A stretch of DNA of 28,654 nucleotides from a virus. Shown piece by piece: positions 9,357 to 16,449 of the stretch. The stretch lies in the IMG/VR virus record IMGVR_UViG_3300036715_001023, positions 1 through 28,654 of that record, one strand, 5' to 3'. The stretch's first letter is position 1; the number at the start of each line of letters is the position of its first letter. The notes under the pieces were generated by a model. The model did no database searches. It was given only the letters and a program-made list of their open reading frames with translations, and was not told the DNA's origin. The translations under genes were made by a program, and so were the position numbers.

Positions 9357-9398
9357 AAAAGTAATTCAATTTTATATAAAAGTAATTCAATTTTATAT
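9357..9398 (-). promoter_or_regulatory. Tandemly duplicated early promoter element of the methyltransferase
   Basis: Two perfect copies of a 21-base unit (9357-9377 and 9378-9398) each contain TCAATTTT (9366-9373 and 9387-9394), i.e. AAAATTGA on the minus strand, 32 and 53 bases before the start codon at 9334. This is the only promoter in the window with two tandem copies. Confidence 0.7.
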
Positions 9399-9432
9399 AA
9401 AAATTACTTAAATTATAATTAGTTAAGATTAA

Positions 9433-9459
9433 TAATTTCTAATTATTTATTAGAAATTA
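9433..9459. repeat. Intergenic hairpin
   Basis: Perfect 11-bp inverted repeat (9433-9443 and 9449-9459, loop of 5) in the spacer between the methyltransferase promoter and the small gene at 9514. Function unknown; the surrounding DNA is nearly pure A/T. Confidence 0.5.
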
Positions 9460-9513
9460 AATTATTAGAATAAAAATATATATTTTATATAATATTAATA
9501 TATACAATCTAAA

Positions 9514-9741
9514 ATGGAACAATTTAGTGAAGCAACATACTTATTAAATAAGGATAGAAAAATGCCCTTAATATATTCATCTAATCTATCAAAAAATAAT
9601 TTTAATGTACAGAGATCCGAGCATATAGTTGGAGATTTAGATATTATATCTGATAATAATCGATATAAAAATATTAATCACCCATCAAAACGAGGAATAT
9701 CCCGAATGAGACATCTTCAAAATACATTTCCCCAAGAATAA
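9514..9741 (+). CDS. Small hypothetical protein
   Basis: 75 aa, hydrophilic, with a basic C-terminal part (HPSKRGISRMRHLQ). No domain, membrane segment or signal peptide is visible, and I do not recognise a family. It begins with a clear ATG in a region without the early octamer, so a late promoter is possible. Base composition is slightly richer in G/C than the flanking spacer, as expected of real coding DNA. It converges with the next gene with 2 bases between stop codons. Confidence 0.6.
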   Translation: MEQFSEATYLLNKDRKMPLIYSSNLSKNNFNVQRSEHIVGDLDIISDNNRYKNINHPSKRGISRMRHLQNTFPQE

Positions 9742-9752
9742 ATCTATTTATT
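9737..9752. terminator. Small hairpin across convergent stop codons
   Basis: AATAAAT-CT-ATTTATT, a perfect 7-bp inverted repeat that spans both stop codons (9739-9741 on plus, 9744-9746 on minus). Candidate shared 3'-end signal. Confidence 0.45.
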
Positions 9753-10517
9753 AATTTCTAATTCAGTAATTCTATCTTCTAAAATTTTTATTTTTTGTAA
9801 AATTTGTAAAATAGTTTTATCATTACTTGTGATATGTCTATAAATTTTTTTTATATTAGTAGGATTAATTTTATATGTAAATCCTATATTAGTAGTTAGT
9901 GATATTTTAATAATAGGATATTTTTCAGTTGGTGTAGTATATGCATTAAATTTAGAGTTATATATCATATTACCATCACTTTTCTGGTAAGATATAATAG
10001 TTCCTGGTTGAATATCTATCCATTCATTTTTCTTAATAAGAATAGTATTTTTTAATTTATAATTTAGACTACCCCCAATAACTATAGATTGATTTGTATT
10101 ATTAATATTAGTATCTAAATTTTGGGCGTATAAAATATTTATATCATCTAATTTTTGATCATAATTGCGTTTATTATGTATATAAAATCCTATAGTTAAT
10201 TTATTATTATCTATATCAATAAATTTAAAATATTTACTTAATATTACCTTTCCATTAGTTTTAATATAACATATTTGAGAATTAGGTATAATATTGTTTA
10301 ACATATTACTATTTTTACCAATTTCTATCTTATTATAATTATTAAGAATATATTCTGAAATTTTATTATTAATACCAGGACTATCTATAATTTCCTTATC
10401 TATAATTTCTTTATCTATAATTTTAGTTTTAATATCCTTCTTACTATATGATAATTCATTATTGGAATCTTCACTATCACTAAATAAAATACCAATTTCT
10501 GTAATTTTAGAAACCAT
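9744..10517 (-). CDS. Hypothetical protein with C-terminal coiled coil
   Basis: 257 aa, family not recognised. The N-terminus is acidic and serine-rich (DSEDSNNE), followed by a short in-frame repeat EIIDK (about residues 37-45, 15-base DNA unit). Residues 90-220 contain alternating hydrophobic strands and suggest a beta-rich domain. The last 25 residues (LQKIKILEDRITELEINK) form a heptad-like coiled coil. No signal peptide or membrane segment. It shares a 28-base bidirectional spacer with the kinase-like gene at 10546 and lacks an early octamer, so both may be late, possibly virion-associated; that is inference. Confidence 0.6.
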   Translation of the reverse strand: MVSKITEIGILFSDSEDSNNELSYSKKDIKTKIIDKEIIDKEIIDSPGINNKISEYILNNYNKIEIGKNSNMLNNIIPNSQICYIKTNGKVILSKYFKFIDIDNNKLTIGFYIHNKRNYDQKLDDINILYAQNLDTNINNTNQSIVIGGSLNYKLKNTILIKKNEWIDIQPGTIISYQKSDGNMIYNSKFNAYTTPTEKYPIIKISLTTNIGFTYKINPTNIKKIYRHITSNDKTILQILQKIKILEDRITELEINK

Positions 10518-10548
10518 ATTTAATTATATATATATATAATTAAATATG
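10515..10548. promoter_or_regulatory. Perfect 34-base palindrome holding two divergent start codons
   Basis: Positions 10515-10548 read identically on both strands: CAT at the left end is the start codon of the minus-strand gene, ATG at the right end is that of the plus-strand gene, and the 28 bases between are pure A/T. No AAAATTGA is present. Both genes must be transcribed from within or across this element, so it is a candidate symmetric bidirectional (late?) promoter. Confidence 0.7.
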
Positions 10549-12246
10549 AATCAGTATATTAAAAATATTATCATTTCTCCTAATGGTTATGATATTCCTA
10601 CAATATATTCCATTTCCTATCAGAATAATAATTTAACCGTTGCTGTTAAATTAAAAACAATTACAATAATTGGATCTGGTGTAGATTCAGTTTCATCGGA
10701 ATATCGATCATTTGTGTTGCAAAATAATAAGGATATTTCCTTAGATAATTTTAAAATATTAAAGAAAAATATATTATCATTATTATCTACCAGTAGTACT
10801 GGAAGTATATCCTATATAACATTATTATATCTTTACTATGAATATACTAAAATAAAAAATATATTAATTAATAATCAATTTGATATATATTTAAATTTAT
10901 TTGATGATATTAATGCTAAAAATAATAATATATCTAATAAATTAATAATACAAACTATTGATAATTTAATTTATTATAAATATATAGATAATAAATTATT
11001 ATTAGGATGTAAGTTTATTACTATATCTAAAGATGATATTCTAAATATAAATAATAATAATAGAATTATATGGAAAATTATTTATATAAATAAAATTTTA
11101 AAAAATATACCACAATATTCTACATTAACTAATTTTCTATTTTTAATAGATTGGATATATGTATTTGGAAATATTAAACAAATATTTTTCAAAAGTCATA
11201 TGTTATCTAAAATAGAATATGGAAATAAAATAATTCAAGTTGTTAAGAATAGTATTAAACAAAGTCAAATATTAACATCTCTAAATATTATTAAACATTT
11301 CGATGATGATAATATTATAAATACTATAGATAATAATATTAAGGATAATATTAAATTACTTCATGAAATAGATTATACATTAGATGATTTATGTTTAATA
11401 TTATTTTATGAGCATAAGGGAAATACATTATATTCATATTTTTATAATGCTATTAAATCTGATGAATTAAATCCTACATTAAAAAAAATATTATTTAGTG
11501 AAACTATGTTTAAAAGTTTTATCTTTCAATATTTATTTGCAACATTACAATTACATAAGAATGGAATCATTCAAAATGATCCCCATATAAATAATATTTT
11601 AATATATGATCATGATATTTCAGAAAATATAAAATTTGATATTAACTTTAAGGATATAATAGAAATTAATCTTCATAATATTGGATTATCTATCATAGAT
11701 TTTAATAATGCAATTTTAAGTCCATATCATATAGGAGAATATACTGATATATATAATCAGATTAATGAAGAATTAGGAATTGTATATGATAAAACTAAGG
11801 AGAATATAATTAAGAATAATTACCAAATATTTTCATGTTATGCAGTATATGATGTTATAAGATTTGTATTAATTCTTAAAAAAGTATTAATAGATTTACC
11901 AGATCATATTATATCAAAAATAAATAAAAATAATATTAAGAAGTATATAGATTTCTTACATAGTATATATATTCTTGCAGATTCTATACTTATAGAAATA
12001 TATAATCCAACTCCTAAATTACCATTTGATTTTAATAAAAAATTATATGGAGGAGTAGAACATATAATTTTAAAAATGTTTAAACCATATTATAAATTAA
12101 ATAAATCTCATACATCAGAAGAAAATATAGCATCATTTATTAAATTATCTTTTGATGATACATCTATGTTTGTTAATAGTGATAAAAAGACAGCTATTGA
12201 TAATAAAAATAAATTTATTTCTAGATATATAAATAATAATCTATAA
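10546..12246 (+). CDS. Kinase-fold protein with conserved catalytic Asp/Asn
   Basis: 566 aa. The C-terminal half has the signature of the protein-kinase/aminoglycoside-phosphotransferase fold: LHKNGIIQNDPHINNILI, where D345 and N350 match the catalytic Asp and metal-binding Asn (D-x4-N), and SIIDFNNA, where D385 occupies the DFG aspartate. The expected N-lobe, including a plausible lysine, is not easily identified, and the first 200 residues are unlike any kinase I know. The HRD histidine-arginine is replaced by QN. The substrate (protein or small molecule) is unknown. It is divergent from the coiled-coil gene through a palindromic spacer. The final 34 bases of the gene recur just downstream. 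Confidence 0.6.
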   Translation: MNQYIKNIIISPNGYDIPTIYSISYQNNNLTVAVKLKTITIIGSGVDSVSSEYRSFVLQNNKDISLDNFKILKKNILSLLSTSSTGSISYITLLYLYYEYTKIKNILINNQFDIYLNLFDDINAKNNNISNKLIIQTIDNLIYYKYIDNKLLLGCKFITISKDDILNINNNNRIIWKIIYINKILKNIPQYSTLTNFLFLIDWIYVFGNIKQIFFKSHMLSKIEYGNKIIQVVKNSIKQSQILTSLNIIKHFDDDNIINTIDNNIKDNIKLLHEIDYTLDDLCLILFYEHKGNTLYSYFYNAIKSDELNPTLKKILFSETMFKSFIFQYLFATLQLHKNGIIQNDPHINNILIYDHDISENIKFDINFKDIIEINLHNIGLSIIDFNNAILSPYHIGEYTDIYNQINEELGIVYDKTKENIIKNNYQIFSCYAVYDVIRFVLILKKVLIDLPDHIISKINKNNIKKYIDFLHSIYILADSILIEIYNPTPKLPFDFNKKLYGGVEHIILKMFKPYYKLNKSHTSEENIASFIKLSFDDTSMFVNSDKKTAIDNKNKFISRYINNNL

Positions 12247-12281
12247 TATTTAATTCTAAGAAAAATTAATTTGGATATAAG

Positions 12282-12295
12282 AAAATAATTATTTT
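12282..12295. terminator. A/T palindrome downstream of kinase-like gene
   Basis: AAAATAATTATTTT is a perfect 14-base palindrome followed by a T run, 36 bases after the stop codon. Possible 3'-end signal. Confidence 0.35.
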
Positions 12296-12316
12296 TTTTT
12301 TACTAAAACTACTTTA

Positions 12317-12346
12317 ATATTTAGAAATAAATTTATTTCTAAATAT
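12317..12346. repeat. Perfect 30-base palindrome upstream of the PrimPol gene
   Basis: The core TTTAGAAATAAA and its reverse complement are joined without a loop and extend to 15 bp per arm (12317-12331 and 12332-12346). It lies 24 bases before the ATG at 12371, where the other promoters carry their core, so it may be a regulatory element or a transcription end for the gene upstream. Confidence 0.5.
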
Positions 12347-12370
12347 ATAAATATTAATTTAATAATTATT

Positions 12371-12880
12371 ATGACTGATCTTATTAAAAAAATAGAATAC
12401 TATAATAATTTGGGATTTGTTTGTATTCCATTAAAGGGTAAAGTTCCATTTTTAAAAAAATGGAATGAATTAACTGAAACTCCTTCACTTAAGGTATTTA
12501 CAACATCTAATATTGGAGTATTAACTGGTAAACCCTCGGGAATTACAGTATTAGATATAGATTTTAAAGATAAAGGTATGATAATATGGAATAAAATTAA
12601 AACTCTATATCCTAAATTTAAAACGCCAACAGTTATTACTCCAAATAAGGGTATTCATATGTATTTCAAATATACAAAAAAATTATCATCATTTTCCAAA
12701 TTTAATTTAAATGGAGAAAAAATAGGATGGGATATATTAAATGGAAATAGACAGGTAGTTATACCACCATCTATAGACATAAAAAATAACAAGGCATATA
12801 GATGGTTAATATCTCCAGATAGTACTCCATTAATAGAAATGCCATCATGGCTAATTGGTTATATACTATATGTTCATTAA
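12371..12880 (+). CDS. Stand-alone PrimPol-type primase domain protein
   Basis: 169 aa matching the N-terminal bifunctional primase/polymerase domain (archaeo-eukaryotic primase superfamily). Catalytic features: the metal-binding pair D62-x-D64 in VLDIDFKD, H96 in KGIHMYFKY, and D121 in GWDILNGNRQVVIPPS. N-terminal YYNNLGFVCIPLKGKVPFLKKW is the typical start of this family. In plasmids and phages this domain is normally fused to a helicase; here it stands alone, while the D5 helicase in this window has its own, different primase domain. Likely functions are primer synthesis, repair synthesis or a role with a separate helicase. It starts with ATG and has no early octamer. Confidence 0.85.
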   Translation: MTDLIKKIEYYNNLGFVCIPLKGKVPFLKKWNELTETPSLKVFTTSNIGVLTGKPSGITVLDIDFKDKGMIIWNKIKTLYPKFKTPTVITPNKGIHMYFKYTKKLSSFSKFNLNGEKIGWDILNGNRQVVIPPSIDIKNNKAYRWLISPDSTPLIEMPSWLIGYILYVH

Positions 12881-12904
12881 ATTGAATGAAATTAATTTAT
12901 AATT

Positions 12905-12942
12905 AATATTTTATAACGTATTTATATACGTTATAAAATATT
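12905..12942. terminator. Strong hairpin after the PrimPol gene
   Basis: Perfect 17-bp stem (12905-12921 and 12926-12942) with a TTAT loop, 25 bases after the PrimPol stop and 39 before the next start. The arms include ATAACGTAT, so it is not simple A/T repetition. Probable polyadenylation/termination hairpin. Confidence 0.65.
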
Positions 12943-12980
12943 TTTCATCTCCACTCTGATATATATTATATAATTAAAAT

Positions 12981-13910
12981 ATGTATAACAGCAGAACATC
13001 ATATCCCGATTATAGTGATGAGGAAAAGTCATACCAATCTCTTGAATACAAAATAGATTTACCAGAATTTACATATGATATATCATTATCAGATTATTCA
13101 ACCAATAGTAATGATATTGATGAGATAATAGATAATATTGAGGTAGATAAAATTAATGTTAAATATTCTAAAACTCAAATTAAACCATTTTTTACATTAG
13201 AATTTATTTCTGTATTCTTGGTTTCTATATTAATTAATAATATAAATTTATTAATTATAATTCTAACTGATAATACTATACATAAACATATATTAAAAAT
13301 TATTTTTAATAACTTAATTATAGGCACTATACTCTATATATTTAGTAGTCCATCTACTATTAGATCTATAAATATTACTACAGAATATACATATATTAAT
13401 GCAATAATATTTAACTATAATTTAATAATTACAATTAAATACATTTTGATCCAATTTATAGCATCATTTATGGGAAATATTTTTTCATTTTTATGTAATT
13501 ATAAATTACTAAATAAGATTAAATATAATATCATTATTATTGAGGATGATGATATTAGTATATATGGAATATATAGTATAATATCATTAATATTATTTGT
13601 AGGTATTAATACATTTATTACAGATGAAATTAATTCTATAAATTATACAAAATCTATAATAAAAAAAATATTAGTTAGTATATTTATAAATTTAATATTT
13701 ATCTATAACTCTATAGAAATAAATATTTCTATCTATGAAATAACAGGTTATTTATCATATAAAATAATTAAAAATTCATTAAGTACTATTGATAATATAT
13801 TTTTGATATATTGTATAAATTCAATATTACATATAATAATAATCCCTATACTAACTTTATATTTTAATTATAAAGTTAAACCTTTATATAAACAATATAT
13901 TGAGTATTAA
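12981..13910 (+). CDS. Six-segment membrane protein, possibly a degenerate aquaporin-like protein
   Basis: 309 aa. Residues 1-68 are acidic and soluble; then come about six hydrophobic segments (roughly 71-95, 104-122, 148-172, 192-212, 226-242 and 272-296), arranged as two sets of three. TM1 FFTLEFISVFLV and TM3 ILIQFIASFMGNIFSF resemble TM1 and TM3 of major intrinsic proteins, and the inter-TM2/3 loop has INA (139-141) where NPA is expected. The second NPA box is not visible. If related, the water/glycerol pore signature is lost. This assignment is tentative; a generic viral membrane protein is the safe call. No signal peptide; no early octamer. Confidence 0.55.
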   Translation: MYNSRTSYPDYSDEEKSYQSLEYKIDLPEFTYDISLSDYSTNSNDIDEIIDNIEVDKINVKYSKTQIKPFFTLEFISVFLVSILINNINLLIIILTDNTIHKHILKIIFNNLIIGTILYIFSSPSTIRSINITTEYTYINAIIFNYNLIITIKYILIQFIASFMGNIFSFLCNYKLLNKIKYNIIIIEDDDISIYGIYSIISLILFVGINTFITDEINSINYTKSIIKKILVSIFINLIFIYNSIEINISIYEITGYLSYKIIKNSLSTIDNIFLIYCINSILHIIIIPILTLYFNYKVKPLYKQYIEY

Positions 13911-13942
13911 ATATTAGTATTATATAATATATAAATATATAA

Positions 13943-14896
13943 ATGAGTACAAACTACCAAGACGAGGTTAATAATAATATTGAAATTCCAAAGAAAAGAC
14001 CTGTTGGACGACCTAAAATAGAAAAAAATACAAAAAAAAATAATCCTCGTAATGGTATTGTTTATACTGGACCAAAAACTAATGGTCATATATTAGAACT
14101 TATTCATGATGATCCTCAAGATTTTAAACGTATTTTTAATTTATTTAAATTAATTGGATCGCGGGATATTAAAATGGAATTTAAATTAGATTCTGTTAAA
14201 ATATATGGAACAGGGCATTTACAAGATAATTTTATTGATTTAAAAATTAATTGTGTAAATTTAGTTAGATATTACTGTAAATTTAATATTTGTATTAATA
14301 TTGCTCAAGAAAATATAGAATTGATTAGTCAAAAGATTGATAAAAGTTATGACTCTATTGAATTTATTTTAGAAGAAGATTCTTATAAAAAATCTATAAA
14401 TATTGTTCTTCATGATGAAAATAAATTTGCACATGAATATCATATTCTATCTATACTTCCCGATAGATCAGAAATAGATATAGATAATATCATACGCAGT
14501 TTAAATTATAATGACTATCCATTACAATTTACATTAGATAGTAAATATTTTAAAAAAATTATTAGTAATATTTCTAAATGTGATACTGATTTTACAATTG
14601 AAAAACGTAGTGGTACATTTTTATCATTTCCATATAATGGAAATTCTACAAATATTAGTGTAAATCATGAATTTACAAAAAATAACCAATTAGACTTAAA
14701 ATCTACATTAACAGATAATGATTTACTTTCTACATCAGTTAGAATAGAATTTATTCAATGTATGGCCTCAGCAATGCTAAGTAAATCTATAAGAATATTT
14801 GTTGATGATGATGATATGATGGTTTTGCGGTCTATTATAGATGATGGAACTTTTGAATTAATATTTGCAGTTAAGATTGTATCAAATAAATATTAA
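13943..14896 (+). CDS. PCNA-like sliding clamp with N-terminal AT-hook
   Basis: 317 aa. The first 35 residues are basic and include KKRPVGRPK (17-25), a typical AT-hook for the minor groove of AT-rich DNA. From about residue 48 the sequence follows a two-domain clamp pattern: FNLFKLIGSRDIKMEFKLDSVKIYGTG and DNFIDLKINC in the first half, then KYFKKIISNISKC and VRIEFIQCMASAM followed by IRIFVDDDDMMVLRSI and FELIFAVKIV at the end, which matches the last strands of PCNA. The clamp tethers polymerase and other enzymes to DNA. Divergence from cellular PCNA is high, so a family call is probable, not certain. The stop codon lies in a perfect hairpin. Confidence 0.65.
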   Translation: MSTNYQDEVNNNIEIPKKRPVGRPKIEKNTKKNNPRNGIVYTGPKTNGHILELIHDDPQDFKRIFNLFKLIGSRDIKMEFKLDSVKIYGTGHLQDNFIDLKINCVNLVRYYCKFNICINIAQENIELISQKIDKSYDSIEFILEEDSYKKSINIVLHDENKFAHEYHILSILPDRSEIDIDNIIRSLNYNDYPLQFTLDSKYFKKIISNISKCDTDFTIEKRSGTFLSFPYNGNSTNISVNHEFTKNNQLDLKSTLTDNDLLSTSVRIEFIQCMASAMLSKSIRIFVDDDDMMVLRSIIDDGTFELIFAVKIVSNKY

Positions 14897-14927
14897 AAAA
14901 ATATTTTTCAATATTTTTTTAATATTT
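14888..14927. terminator. Perfect 18-bp hairpin at clamp gene 3' end
   Basis: Arms 14888-14905 and 14910-14927 pair perfectly with a TTTC loop, and the clamp stop codon (14894-14896) lies within the left arm. It ends 20 bases before the stop of the minus-strand neighbour, so it may serve both transcripts. Confidence 0.65.
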
Positions 14928-14946
14928 ATAATTACTTTTAAGATTT

Positions 14947-16215
14947 TTAAGATTTTTGGATAGTAGATTGATATATATTTCTTATTGGAATTAAAAATTT
15001 AATATCATGAATAATATCTATTATAAGTGTTTTATCGATTATACATTCATTATTTATTGGTAATTGTTTAAAATTATTATTATTTAGAATAATGTCAATA
15101 AATGATTTAATATCACTACTATAATTTTCTTGTGTCTGGGGTAATTTATTTATTATAATATATACAATATCTACAATATTATTTAATATTGATTCTATTT
15201 TTTTAAATTCTTCATTAAATTGTAAAAGGATATTTTGATATCTTATACTATTAGATCTATCAAGATATAGAGATAATACTAAATTAGTATTATCATCTGT
15301 TAATAAGTCAGAATTTTTATATATTCCATTTTTAATTATTTTCATTAATGAACTTTCGATATATATATTTTGATATTCACCATTAACATTATTATTCTTA
15401 GCTCTAAGAATAAATCCATAAAGTGGTTTATATTTATAGATAGTATTTTTAATATTTTTTTCATATTTAGAATATGCATGTTTAGCATAATTTAAAAGAG
15501 TATTAATATTATCCTTAACAATTATAGGTTGTTGAATTGGAATTCCAATATTATCAAACTTATTAATTTCCAATGTTTCTCTATTTACAGATTGTAATAA
15601 AATAATATATGAATTATAATCTATTTTTTTATTTTTTGAATTATATTTAGATTCATTAAAAATATGAAATTTACTATAGCGTAAATTTAATGAGTATGAT
15701 TTTAATTTAGAAATAGCATCTAAGTTAAAATGTTTACAATTTTTCATAATTTTAGTAAAAATATCCCAATAGGTTTCATTATTTATCATAATTAAATTGG
15801 TAATATCATATCCATTAGTTGATGATAGTCTCCATTTATCTTCATAATAATATAAATTAATAATAGTAGCATCATTAGCATTATATATATCATATACATT
15901 AGATTTAAATAAATCACCTAATCGTTTCATAGAAATCTTATTAAGATTAAACATTGGAATAGGTATTACCAATGGTGTCCATTTAGTATTTTTATAATTT
16001 AAAACTAGACCATTACATTCTCTAATCATAGGATTATTAAAATCAGAATCTTTTCTTTTATTAACTGTTAATATAACTCTCATAGATAAATCTTCAGTTA
16101 ATTTAGCAAAATCTCCATTAAGAGAATCACACCAATTAATACCTAATGAAAAAAGATTAGTTCGAATTGTGATTAAATCACAATCTTGATTATTTAAAAA
16201 TTTAATCATATTCAT
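14947..16215 (-). CDS. RNA-ligase-like protein lacking the nucleotidyl lysine
   Basis: 422 aa from the ATG at 16215 (a TTG at 16239 extends the frame but overlaps the promoter-like TTATCAATT; a second ATG follows at 16209). IRECNGLVLNYKN and PIPMFNL resemble the region just before motif I in T4 Rnl1-type RNA ligases, and NANDATIINLYYYEDKWRLSSTNG matches the block that normally starts with K-x-D-G. Here the lysine position is A113 and the glycine A116 (A-N-D-A). A later PLYGFILRAK could be a degenerate motif IV. If the fold is right, adenylate chemistry through lysine is not possible and the protein is a pseudoenzyme or binds RNA ends. The family call is inference. Confidence 0.5.
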   Translation of the reverse strand: MNMIKFLNNQDCDLITIRTNLFSLGINWCDSLNGDFAKLTEDLSMRVILTVNKRKDSDFNNPMIRECNGLVLNYKNTKWTPLVIPIPMFNLNKISMKRLGDLFKSNVYDIYNANDATIINLYYYEDKWRLSSTNGYDITNLIMINNETYWDIFTKIMKNCKHFNLDAISKLKSYSLNLRYSKFHIFNESKYNSKNKKIDYNSYIILLQSVNRETLEINKFDNIGIPIQQPIIVKDNINTLLNYAKHAYSKYEKNIKNTIYKYKPLYGFILRAKNNNVNGEYQNIYIESSLMKIIKNGIYKNSDLLTDDNTNLVLSLYLDRSNSIRYQNILLQFNEEFKKIESILNNIVDIVYIIINKLPQTQENYSSDIKSFIDIILNNNNFKQLPINNECIIDKTLIIDIIHDIKFLIPIRNIYQSTIQKS

Positions 16216-16306
16216 TTTAGCAAGTATAAAATTTATCAATTAAGTTGTCAATATATTATATATATTATATAAATCTTACTTTAAGATAGAAATATATATA
16301 AATACT

Positions 16307-16335
16307 TTATCTTATATATATTATATATAAGATAA
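16307..16335. repeat. Hairpin in divergent spacer
   Basis: Perfect 14-bp inverted repeat with one central base, containing TTATCTTATATATA, in the 234-base spacer between the ligase-like gene and the D5 gene. The rest of the spacer is A/T-rich and shows no gene. Confidence 0.5.
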
Positions 16336-16378
16336 TTATACCATATATAAGTAATTTATATATAATATGACTTTAATT

Positions 16379-16386
16379 AAAATTGA
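16379..16386 (+). promoter_or_regulatory. AAAATTGA early promoter element of D5 gene
   Basis: Exact octamer, 64 bases before the ATG at 16450 and 37 before an in-frame TTG at 16423. This is a longer distance than in the other genes. Confidence 0.6.
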
Positions 16387-16449
16387 TATTATATTCTCAT
16401 ATATATATCTAAACATACTAATTTGAGAATATATAATCAGAAATTAATT

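Larger units (their letters stand above)
12207..12358. repeat. 34-base direct repeat: gene 3' end recurs in the spacer
   Basis: 12207-12240 (last codons of the kinase-like gene) and 12325-12358 (spacer before the PrimPol gene) match at 32 of 34 bases, starting with AAATAAATTTATTTCTA. The second copy ends 12 bases before the next start codon. It may be a short local duplication; low complexity makes chance a possibility. Confidence 0.5.

Noticed and set aside
16216-16239. TTG-initiated N-terminal extension of the ligase-like protein
   Set aside because: ATG codons follow at 16215 and 16209, and the extension overlaps the likely promoter TTATCAATT. The same reasoning rejects the TTG starts at 7340, 16423, 28315 and 28636.
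16240-16449. Replication origin
   Set aside because: The spacer has a hairpin and A/T runs, but so do many spacers here; nothing specific such as iterons or strand composition change is visible.
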